From: Paragorgia papillata
Taxonomy: Eukaryota > Cnidaria > Anthozoa > Scleralcyonacea > Coralliidae
NCBI GenBank assembly: GCA_035771165.1
Contig: JAWNZC010000367.1
Location: 1,584,001-1,648,000, forward strand
DNA length: 64,000 nt
Direction: 5' to 3'
Under the pieces are notes generated by a model. That model was given only the letters and a program-made list of their open reading frames with translations. It was not told the origin of the DNA and searched no databases. Of this stretch, positions 12,201-24,200 are shown in pieces; within the stretch, counting starts at the first letter, position 1, and every line of letters begins with the position of its first letter. A program made the position numbers and the translations under genes.

Positions 12201-15200
12201 GCTACTTTTATTTCACTATTTGGAATTATGTTCTGTACTCGTGGTCTCTCCCTTGAAGAGTATTTATAAACGATCAAATCTCTTCTCTTGAACCCTTAAC
12301 TACAGTTTAACTCGCCGATGAACCATTCGCGGATGTAGTGCGATCAGTCCGATCACCGCCTCAATTGATTCACCATTGAAAGATTTGAAACAACAACCAT
12401 GCTTAATGCATCACTATTATTAGCTCACGTTCTGATTGGTTCTCTTAAACAAACATATTCGGTGGGCGGAATTCAAAAACACGTGGTTTTTGGGCAGGCG
12501 GTATTTCGCGTTGCCCGCTAACGCCCGCGCCCGAACCCCCTAATACCGCCAGCTACGCAGGCTAGTCATCGTGCAAATGGTCTATTAGCGGAAGGAGAAA
12601 GGAGTGAATATATAAGAAAAAGAGAAGAAGAGGGTGTAGTATGATAAAATTTAGCCTGTGCCCCAGACCAAGCATACACGCCCCGTGTAGGCTCTCTGCA
12701 TCGATCTCCAAGACGTGAACTAAATTTAAAAAAAAATGTTTTAAAAATGCCTAAATTTTCACCGCCTTGCGGTGAAAATGGTGACGTCATGGGTCAGGTT
12801 TTTGGAGATCGATGCACAGATCATACACGAGGCGTGTGTGGTCTGGGTCGCAGGCTAGATAAAGTTGTTCCACAACAACAATGCACAGACGGCCTTTGAG
12901 CGTTAATAAGCTTGAACAGGTGAAATAAATAGTGAATTTGAATGGCCCTGATTCCCGAGAAAAATAGTCAATCTGAGGGTTGTACTTTTTTTTAATAGGA
13001 CGATGGTAGGCGTTTTTCTCGTTTGCCGCCCCAAACGGAACGCCGTGTATGCAGCCTATAAAGTCTGTAGTTCACCTAATTTAATTTGTCTTCTATGTGT
13101 TTGTTTCAGGGAAGAATCCTCCAAACTTTCATGGCTTAACTGCTATCTTGGAAAATGAACGACAAACTTGTCTCGTACACAATCTTTGTAGAAAGTATTT
13201 TAGTTGCAAATGGAGAGACAAAGGATACAAACTCTACATGCTCAATTTTTTTATCTACGTGGTATTTCACGTTCTCTTTAACGCTCATATAATGATGCTT
13301 CGTGGAGCAGTTACGCGTAATACCATCGGAGGTAAAGTGGGTCAACGTTATGTTCGAGGAGAAAGCCGTGTATGTATCGCTGGCTGGCTGGTTGATTGGT
13401 TGGTTGCGTGGTTGGTTGGTTGGTTGGTTGGTTGGTTGGTTGGTTGGTTGGTTGGTTGGTTAGTTGGTTGGTTGGTTGGTTGGTTGGTTGGTTGGTTGGT
13501 TGGTTGGTTGGTTGGTTGGTTGGTTGGTTGGTTGGTTGGTTGGTTGGTTGACTGATTCGTTCGTTCGTTCGTTCGTTCGTTCGTTCGTTCGTTCGTTCGT
13601 TCGTTCGTTCGTTCGTTCGTTTGTTTGTTTGTTTGTTTGTTTGTTTGTTTGTTTGTTTGTTTGTTTGTTTGTTTGTTTGTTTGTTTGTTTGTTTGTTTGT
13701 TTGTTTGTTTGTTTGTTTGTTTGTTTGTTTGTTTGTTTGTACAATAATACACTTCATCTTCTTAAAAACAAATAGCGGATTTGACTGGCAAGTGGGATCT
13801 CGGTAAAGAGGGCAATATTAAGGAGCTTAAGCAAATACAACGCGAACGTCAACGACGATGTCCTCAATTCAATAGAATTTTCTTCACACAACAAAGAAAA
13901 TGAATAATTTTTCGTCCCAAGAGTAATCGTAACGCTGTCCCCGTTCTACATACAACATTATTCAGATCATTCTCACGTCTTCAGGACGACGTTAACTCGT
14001 GAAACGGCTAAACCTGTTAGTTGAGTTGGACTTCAAACCATGCGACAAAACCCATTTAGAACTCTAAAGCTCTTGGATGTCGAAAAAACATACTTTAAGC
14101 ATTCAATATTACGTAAATGGATTCGTGGTTTAACTACTAGGTACTGAAGTTTAGATTGCCGTCATCGTCCTAGCTTGCTTAAGCTCCCTATTGACTCCTT
14201 TAATAAGTGCAGAGTACGTCATTTTCCGCCATTGACGTCACTTCCAGCTTTTTTAATTCTATTCAAAATATACAAAAGCTAAAACAATAAACGAAATTGA
14301 AAAGGATTCAAAAGAAAAATTGAAAAGAAATTGACGTCATATGTTGAAATTACGTATTCTATACTTATTATATAAACTTTTTATATAAACACCAAAATCC
14401 CAAGCGGCCAGAAATATACGTGCATATTATAATTGCTTGTTCCGTAAATATCTTTGCAAAACATTTTTGTCGACTGTAAACAATGGCGTTTGCAAAGGTA
14501 TTTAAGTGACTACTCGTGTCGGGTCCTAAGGGGGCCTTTACACGAGGCCGGGTTGAGTGCCAACTTGGGTCAACCCGTTTACGAATAAGCTCCTGTTAGC
14601 GTTTACACGATAGCCGGGCAAGCCGTCTTGCCGGGTGACCCGTTTCAAGACCAGGGTCGACCCGGGTTGGAAGGATGCGAAGGTGTGAGAATTTGATCAA
14701 TTTCTTCATGTAAACATGGGTTGACCCAGGCTAGTGTAAATTGTCGACAATATGCTAATTTGTGTCCAATCTCGTACACATGCAAGAGCTCACGAACGTG
14801 TTTTTGGCGCCAATTTTGTTTGTTGTCTCAGATCTCCTGTGCAAACACGCATGCAAGTTCGAGCACTCGCTAAGAAAATAATTTTCAACTTTCATGGCAG
14901 TGATCTAATGACAAGACCGAATATTTGACAGTCTGTCACTCTGTCTAATAAAGGACTACAAAACTGAGATGGATTTCAAAAATGTCGACTTCTAGATGTT
15001 GCATTATTTTTCGCTTACGCAAACGCATAGGCGAGAATACGTACAAGGCAACGAGTAAAGACATTTTCTTCATTAAGGGTTACCTATGAGAGTATTTAGA
15101 TACTGATAATCCAATGGCCCTCATCCTTTGTTGGAACTAGTTACTAGATTTAACTTGAGAGAATATGGTGTTGATTTTGTGGAGACAACAGCAAGTGTAC

Positions 15201-18200
15201 TCGCAGGAAGCTAATGTAGTCACCCATCCAAGTACTGACCCAATTTGACCAACTTCGGTGGTGTGATCAGGCAGTGCGCTAATTACAGCTTATGCTACCC
15301 ATGCAGATTCTTAGTTACATATTTTCCCTTCACAAATAGCAAAAAAAAAATGTTTTATAGGTACTCTAGTTATATCCTATCTCAACCCATTCTCACACGA
15401 GGAATCTTCTGCCATTTGATAAACCTTTTTCGTCTTGTTAGTTCTTTCTTGCGTTTAAAGTGCCTCTGATAAATTTACTTCTCAAACTCATTAATAATTC
15501 ATGAGCTAATTAGCCAATCAAAGAAAAATATTTGGTCATGTGTATGAGTTTTGAAACCCGGTTAAGGTCGCGTTTTACCAGGGGTTGCAAACACTCGAGA
15601 ACAACAAAAATCACTTGGCCTATTACCTCGTAATTTTCAATATATTCTCGTGTTTGCAAAACATTCGAAAACAACAAAAATCACTCGGCTTGCAGCCTCG
15701 CGATTTTCATTATATTCTCATGTTTTACAAACACTCGAGAACAATGAAAATTACTCGGTTAACGGCCTCGTGAGTTTCATTGTCCTCTCGTGTTTGTAAC
15801 CCCTGGTAAAACACTCCCACTCGTTTATGAAATATTACATATCAAACAACCTAAAATACCTCAACAATGAAGCAAGGAAACGAAAAACTGCAAAAGATGT
15901 TACTCATGCCATTTTAAGTGTTCTTTACAATAATAATTTTTGTTTTAGAGACAATATATACGCCTATTTTATTTTGTACTTTTCTATTTTGTAGACCACA
16001 AAAATCTTACTTCCACCCCTGCACCACGATTTACGAATTATCCCAAGCCTGCTTTTAGACCTCGTGAAACTGTGCCAATGATTGCTACGGTGCTAATCGT
16101 TTCGTTTGTTGTGTTGAACTTAATAAAGGAACTTATCCAGGTATACAAACAACATAGTTAGCGTAGCTTTAATTGACTATAAATGTAACTTGTTGTTAAC
16201 CACAATCTAAAGACAGTAAAGAGTCGCCCGCTATATCAAAGTGTTTGTGAAGTGAAAAAAACTCGTTAGCATTTTTAAAGAATGAAAGAAGAGCTTGGTT
16301 GCAGCACTCTGCGCTTAAAATGTCAAGAGAATCTGCTGTGTAGTTGTCGAGTTATGAATTTTCAAATTTTGCTATGGCTTGTTCATATTTGGACTTCTCA
16401 GTAGCGCAAAGGAATGTAATCACGTGTGAAAGGTAAACAAAGACGTTTCATTCGTTGAAAAGATCTTGTAAGTCAACGCCGTATATGTACACGATGTAAA
16501 TATGTCGTGGACTTACCACAGTAGTGTTTGCGTCCTTTAGATGTAACGTGGAACGCTGCCACAATAAATAACTAAAGAACCATATGAAATAAACTTGCCG
16601 TAAGGACTGTATTCTTTCACTCACGTGATTACATTCCTTTGCGTTAGGCTTGTTATTAATTGACGCGTCATTTTTGGGCCCGACGAGCACTCCACCGGTT
16701 TTGGTAGTAATAGCTCGAAGACTACACATCGGATTCTTTTGAAATTTTTAGTGAATGTTTCAGCCATGCTGCTCTGTTGCTCTGTTCATCCAAAGGAAAA
16801 AGGAATGCTAACGGGTTTTTCACTTCACAGACACTATAAAAACCAAACCAGCATGAGTTAGGTTTATATTTGTATGATATTTAATGCTATAATTAACGAA
16901 CGCTAGCTGGACGCTCTAACTTGCAACCTTTTGAATTCTATACTGCCAGACGCTCTAACTTGCAAACTTTTGAATTCTATATTGCCAGACAGACTCTCTA
17001 ATGCGCAACGTTTCGAATGATATATATATATAACTAAACTCTCTAATGCGCAACCTTTCGAATGCTAGTATAACCAAGACGCTCTAATGCGCAACCTTTC
17101 GAATGCTAGTATAGCCAAGACGCTCTAATGCGCAACCTTTCGAATGCTATAGCCAGACGTTCTAACCCACAACTTTCCAAATGGTACAGGCAACCAGACG
17201 CTCTATATGATCCACAACGCACTGAATGTTGCAGCCAGACGCTCTAACCCACAACCTTACGAATGCTACATTTTTGTAAATTCTAATTTAGCGGCACCGA
17301 TTTCCGCCAATTTGATGAGAGTGAACGAGAAAAATTCACTTCATAGACACTATAAAAACTAAGGTTGAGGCCGGCCCCACCCCCTAAATGGAAGTCATGC
17401 AACTTCAACGACGACGTTCTTGAGAACGGAGGAGAATGAATAAACTTTAGTTTCAAGAGTAATCTCAACACCGTCCTCGTTCTTTATACAACGCCACTTA
17501 GAGCATTTTCACGTCTTTTGGGACGACGCGTCAACTTACCAAACGAAATAACTCGGTGTTGCTTAAGACCAGTGAACTCCATATAAGGACTGGAACGATA
17601 CCTACAAACCAAATTTTGAAGCCGTCATGGAGGCTGACATGCAGGGCGGCCCCAGTCCTCTTTATATGCAAGAAAATCTTTATTTTTAAGTTATATTGTT
17701 ATGAACCAATTACAAAGAAATGCAAACATGCTACAGTAATAGATACTTCTTCTAAAGGCTTTTAGCAGCAAAACCGTAGCTTGAATATTTGACAAAAACA
17801 CATTTTGAGTCAGAAACCGCGCGGATCTCTTGATTTTTTGTAGGGCAGCTCCAAGTGTTGAGTCAGTTGAGGTATCAAAAGTCAAGAAAAAAGTCTATAA
17901 ACTATATCTTGAATCAAATAAAGATAGCATTAATCAGGGCTAAGGCCTACTGAAATCTAGTGGCTATAATCTGTCGAGCATATGGATGCTGACATGATCA
18001 ATAAAAACCATAAATATTAAATTTTCTGAACAGTCAAAAAATCGAACAAAACACAGAAATACGAACCGACAGTGTTTTAAAGGCATCAAAGATCAAAATA
18101 TATGTGGTCTTACAATGATTCAAAAGGTATGAGGAGACTATTCATAATGGCAAAGGCTCAGCTTGACAGGGTTGCAAGAATTCATAAAATAAAGACAAAT

Positions 18201-21200
18201 ATATACTAACTATAACCTGAATTTTCGTCAGGAGTTTCCACCAAATATTGAATATAATAGTCAGTTAACCATAACATTGTTAAATATATCACAAAATTCA
18301 TATTGTTTTTCAACCGCCGTCGTCGCCCTATAGCATCTTAAATTCCCTATTTTCGGTCTCAATTGGGGCGCTTATTCGGGGCCGTGCCTATTTTGGAAAG
18401 GCGCTTATAATCTAGTAAATACGGGAGAGCGTTAGTTTTACTTCAGTTTTACATTAATTATTTGTAAGCCCATCGTTAATAAAAAGATTGTTATAGTCTT
18501 AGCTAACCCACGAAAGCGTAATTCACGAAGACTATAATTAATTTATTAAGTCTTCGCTATGTTCACGAAACACGCAAAGAACGTTTTGATGTTCTATTCG
18601 GGTAAGACAACTTAGGGGGTATTACATGGACCGGGCTGGCCCGCGTCCTATATAAAATGTATGTTTTTTTCAACGTTTCGATTACATGGTAAGCGGGTTT
18701 ACTAGCCCGATTAACCCTTTATTGGCCATGTTTTCGGGAGCTCTCCCCTTGACGAGATAAATCGTCTGGCGTCAGCCAGAGTAAAATTAATAAGTTGCCA
18801 AAAGGCGACTGTGGCCAGTAAAGGGTTAACGGGATGAAAATGTCCATGTAATCGTTTCGTCCCGGCAAAGCGAGCTGAAAATTGAACTGGCTTCAATACG
18901 CGTTCGTTTACTTGACTGTGTGAATAAATAGTGCTGAAAGGAACTGGATCGAGTTGATTTCGTCAATTTGACCTGTTTGACCATACGTTTTCGTGTATTT
19001 CTCTTTCAGCTGTATTCAACTGGCTGGCGATATTTCAAACAAGTGACAAATTACCTCGAGTGGACCCTATTCATCAGCGTTCTCTATTTTATGTTTCCCG
19101 TGAGGCGTTTTAAGACTGAAAGGCAGTTTGGAGTGGGATCGATTGCCGTATTTCTGACTTGGTTTAATCTTATTTGGTATATGAGGAGAGTTCCAGATAT
19201 AGGCACTTACATTCTCACATTGCAGAAAGTTTTTAAAACTCTAATGAAGGTTAGTACAAGAAATACATTATTAAGTACTTTGTCACGTGAGCGGTCACGA
19301 TCAGTGCCTATGACAAGTTTGTCTTCTTTAAAGGGCAACTATACGTTTCCAGGTTATTCTATTTTCCATTAAAGTCGGAAAAGTCCAATCTAAAACCTAA
19401 GAAATAATTGAAACCAGTCACTCGGTTCCACTTTTATGAACTGTCTAAGTTTGAGTTTTTGCTCCTTTTGCTGAACTCGTGTGAACAACGACCGCGTCGA
19501 AATAAAGACTGGTATTAGTAACTTGTGATGTTCTACCGGTAACAAACAACACGGTGATTGGTGGGTTTTACCAGTATATGACGTCAAAGCCAATGGGGTA
19601 CCCATTCTCCTAGAAACGCGGCCATGCTTCATGAAGACCTAAGAAGGCTTCGCTGATAAATTATTTGCTTTACCTCGAAATTCATATTTTCTTTACTTTT
19701 GCTAAGTTAGATGATAACCCTTTCAGAAGAAAATATAACTTCAAAAGGTTTAGTTGACCTTTAAAAGGACACTTAAAATGACCAAAATGACAAAGTAACA
19801 TTTTTTGCAGTTTTTGGTTTCCTTGCTTCGTTGTTGAGATATTTCAGTTTGTTTATTATGTAAAATACGTGAGGTACATGGTACATCTGCATAATGACTT
19901 ATCAGAGAAAGTTATTTATCTTTGCTATTATAAAATTAACCAAAATTAATTCCAACTTAATTCGTCTCATTTTCAAAATTGGAACTATTCATCCTCACGG
20001 ACTCAACGAACGTTTTTCTTTTATTTAACACTTCTGAAGACGCTGTTTTTGTTTAGCAAGGGCGGACATAAACAGTATTTTCGCTTTATATTGTTTTCAC
20101 TTTATCTATTTTATTTTTTTTTTTTTCTCTCTTTTATTTAACACTTCTGAAGATGCTGTTTTTGTGTAGCAAGGGCGGACATAGACAGTGTTTCACTTAA
20201 TTAATTTATCTATTTTTTACTCTCGCCCATCCTTTTTACACCCCCTCATTTTTTGCTCATCGACGGGAGGAATAGCAAATGTCTTTCGCATCTCATTATT
20301 GATTTGTTATTGTTATTTTGCTTTGATTGGCTAATTTTTTCGCATCCATTATTAATTTGTTATTGTTATTTTATCTGATCGGCTTATTTTGGTCACATGA
20401 TTATCCTTATATAAGCTCGTTGTTGTTTTACACTCTTTACGTTTCTCTCTGACGAAGGGCCTTCGCTCGAAACGTTAGAATCCTACGTTTTCTGTTTCGG
20501 CAGTATATCTAACCTTGCTATATTTCGATTGTTAATTTGAAGGACGCGTATTCACGTCTTCTCTGATAATAGCAAATATATATGTTTCCGATAAGTCGTT
20601 ATGCACATGTACGTCACAATGTGACATTTTCCGTATCAAACAAACTGAAATAAACAAAGTCAAAATCAAAGCAAAGAAACTAAAAACTGCAAAAGAAGTT
20701 ACGTTGTCATTTTAGGCGTCCTTTCAAATAAGACAAACCTAATTTTCGTGTTATAAGCATTTTATTGCGATTTTCCTGCAATTTGATTGGTTTCTGAGCG
20801 ACTCATTAACCGAGTGTCAGGTCTGTTTAAACTAAGCTAAACTAAGCTAAACTAAACTAAACTAAACTAAACTAAACTAAACTAAACTAAACTAAACTAA
20901 ACTAAACTAAGCTAAACTAAACTAAACTAACTATATTTATACTGGATAATTCTTTCATTTATATCTAAACTGTTATCCCTAGAGGTCCAGTGAGGGCCAT
21001 CCCTCATTTGTCCAGTGTTACTACAGGAGGAAACCTAAGTACCCGGAAGAAACCTGTGGTGTTTGGTAGAGTCAAGGCCGAGGTGAAATTTTCAATCAGA
21101 TAACAGCTGAGAGCAGGAATCAAACCCGGCTCGCAGAGGTGAAAGGCACGTGCGCTAACCACTATCCCGTTCAAGTCTACTCAAAATGATCTTGGAATCC

Positions 21201-24200
21201 AGATCAACAGCGATTTAAGATGGTCTCTTCAAATTTCAAATACTGTTTTAAAGCCAACCGCATGGTTGGATTTTTACGACGCAACTACACTCATCGACGC
21301 TCACTCTATCTATAGTCCTTGTTTGAGCTCATTTGTCTTACGGTAGTGAGATCTGGGCACCTCAGGCAACTTCTAGAGACCTACTTTGTCTTGAAGGTTG
21401 TCAGCGACGCGCGACCAAATTCATTCTTCAAGCTTACCAATAATCCTACTCTGCACGCCTAAAAATACTTAATCTAATCCAAATATCATGCTGGTTCGAA
21501 ATCAAAGACATCATATTTTTCTAAAAATTAAAAGTAAAGCTGGATATTTTGACCTGGAAATTTAAGACTAAATCACATTATAGAATATATACAATATAGT
21601 TAAAAATCCTGTAGTTGAAGTCAGGCATTGTATAATTTATTAAGAAAGGTAAAAAAAATATTTACAGTTTGACTAAAAATTGTAAAAAGGACCTTTTCGG
21701 TCAAGATACTATGACCTTCGTCAGCATATAAAATAGTCTGCGTAAGTTGTCAGAAGTTATTTAGGCGAGAATATTGAATTATTTAACAAGGTATTTACAA
21801 ACATTGAAATCAATTAATAAAATAAAAGTAAAGTAGTGTGCTGCGTAGGCAGTGTTGCAATACAAATCAAAATAGACCATATTAATAAATGGCCGTGGAA
21901 TTAATATTCTTTTATGTGCATATAAATTATCCCCTCTGAACTCGTTTTCATGTGCAAAATTCAAAAGAATCCTTACCCTAAAACGAGGTCAGAGGGGCTA
22001 ATTTATATGCATATAAAAGGATTTTAAATCGTTGGCCATTTCTGAATAAGGTTTATTTAGTAAGGTCCCTCGCTCGAAACGTTAGAAACTATATACGTTC
22101 AATAATTTCGGCTGTACTCAAACTTTACTATATTTCGACTTGTTATCTTATTATACGTGTTTGTATCTTGCATTATTTCATGATTGAGTCGGTTTTCTTT
22201 GTTCTTTCGAGGGTTGTATATAGCATACAGCCCTATGAATACTAATTAGATAAGAAATGAAGAAAAAACTAGGAAAATCTTTGTCCAAGGTGGGAAAAAT
22301 AGACAAAACTTTGTTGGAAAACCTCCTCAATCATGAAATAAGTCAGATAAAACCCTCGAACGTCGGGCTGTATCCGATATACAGCCCTCGTTCTCGGGCT
22401 TTATCTCTTACTTAGTTAAATTATCTTTATCTTTAATAAATTATTTTTTATGTGCCGCGGTTAATATATAGGTTATTGACCTTGCATATTAAATGACCTA
22501 CTATATCGCTTTAAAACTACGTCTAGAGTACCATTTTTTTTGTTAAGTAACGACCAAATATCGTCTGTGTCATTGTTACGTGACTGCTCTACGCAACAAA
22601 AAGTGTAACCTCAGCTGTTTGGTTTTTACAGTTATTTATTTAATTAACAAGAAACATAATTATATTGAAAATGTCTATAAAGATTAAAACTAAACTAGAG
22701 TTCAGAAACTTATCTGTCGTCTGCACACAACGAAACAGTCAATAGGAGATTCCGGCAACAGGTTAACAATCCGTTTGGACTTGAAAAGGAGAACCAAAAA
22801 AATAATAAAACCAATGGCAGGAATTCCAGGACTGACTTCGTAACCACTTTGATACATATAGCTCACTCTCATACATATGCATGCCTGAGAAATGTTCGAT
22901 GGCTGCTTATATAGTTTCTAGAGTATATAATTATAGTAACATACTTCATTCTATTTATAATGTATTTACGTAATTACTAAATGACATCATAGCTGACTCA
23001 TGCCAAGTCACAAGTATTTACTAATTGGTTACAAGTACTTATTAAGTGTTCAGTGATCAAATAACGTCTAGTTAATTAACTGTCTTAGGATAGGCACAGA
23101 GGAGGTACGAAGCTCTTCCCACAATGCATTGCGTGTAGTTTTCTTCCCTTGGCTCGGAGCGTGCCAGTTGATGGTCAAATTATAGACATTTTCGTTGGCG
23201 CTGTTTCGATTGAAAAACTGCGTTTCAAAAGGTAAGATCTTTATATGATATTAATAAGATATTCTAAAATATGTTTCTCTGGTTTGTTTTGTCGTAGCGT
23301 ACTGGTTTCGGCTCAATAACCAATGTTACGTTTATTGCTTTTACGGGTCACTGAACTTGGCCGAAAAGTGGCGAGTGATTATATGTACGTACTTGACGTT
23401 ATATAGAAGCAACAAGAACCCTGATTAGCTTATTATAACAAGCAGGAAATTATCTTTCTGTGGGTATAAAAACATTCCTTGTTGCTCCAGGAACTAAAGA
23501 ACTGTTTAATGTTGAATATCACCTAAATTTTAAATTTTCTGAAAATCGTAAGCGCATAAGCTACGTTACATTGGATAGAAAGTGGCCTTTTGAACGTGAA
23601 ATTTGTGTAGATAATATATGAAGTCTTTTACTTTGTCATTATTGTCATTTGACACTCTAGGAGTATATTTGTAACGTAATTTTGGTTTCTTCACAAGCAC
23701 TATTTCCAGTCGCTGATTATGACGCGTTTAGTTACCTCAAACAATTCAAACGTATTTATCTTAATATTTGACAAAACTCGAAAAAAGTTTTGGTACCAAC
23801 ATTTCTCTTGTTGCTCCAGAATTGGAATGAGGAGAGCTCTTTGAAATTTTGCTTCTACTCGATTTTTGCCCGCCATTGTCAAAATTTGGTCTCGAGCTTC
23901 GTCCGCGGGGCGCGCCAAGAACCGCCAGTTGTCGAGATGAGCGTTGTTTTGATTTCGCGCTTTGTTTTCTTTGATTCCGTAGCTCATTTGAAAGCCCATT
24001 TCATAATTTAGCTCTATTGTATTAAACTAGGACTCTTACATGTACTGATGGTGTATTTATTTTATATATAAAAAATAAGAAAAACCTGTTGTTTTAATTC
24101 AATATTATGTGCCAACTTTTGTACTTTGGGCTATCTAGCTATTTCTTCATTCAACAAATTTATGTGTGCATGCTGTCCATAGATCGCTATAGGAGTTGTA

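Larger units (their letters stand above)
11640..12564 (+). mobile_element. 925-bp TIR element with 9-bp TSD carrying a RecQ-like helicase fragment (MULE-like)
   Basis: Terminal inverted repeats of ~95 bp begin TAGCCTGCGTAGCTGGC and run to about AAAACACGTGGTTTT at the inner edge. Directly flanking 9-bp duplications GTCATCGTG lie at 11631-11639 and 12565-12573. Long TIRs plus a 9-bp TSD are the usual form of Mutator-like elements; no transposase is present. Inside are a helicase gene fragment and a palindromic repeat. Confidence 0.85.
11277..12587. mobile_element. Palindromic TIR element, interrupted by a younger insertion
   Basis: The left arm (11277-11445) is an inverted copy of the right arm (11477-11639 continuing at 12565-12587), anchored by AGACCATTTGCACGATGA and its complement. 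The right arm is split by the 925-bp element; removing that element and one copy of its 9-bp duplication restores a continuous arm. Confidence 0.88.

Noticed and set aside
12999..13005. A 7-base microexon (GACGATG between AG and GTAGGC) that would fix the TRPA phase before the S1 exon
   Set aside because: The true linker exon at 11032-11197 fixes the phase and matches TRPA sequence, so the microexon is not needed.
13311..13806. Frames of Thr-Asn-Gln or Val-Gly-Trp-Leu repeats
   Set aside because: Produced by the tetranucleotide microsatellite. The exon part ends at the donor at 13332.
16909..17275. CRISPR-like array
   Set aside because: Units are contiguous and diverged without unique spacers, in a eukaryotic intron; a minisatellite explains it.
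23700..23999. 99-codon minus-strand gene
   Set aside because: No domain, no splice or promoter support, opposite to the host intron; likely chance.
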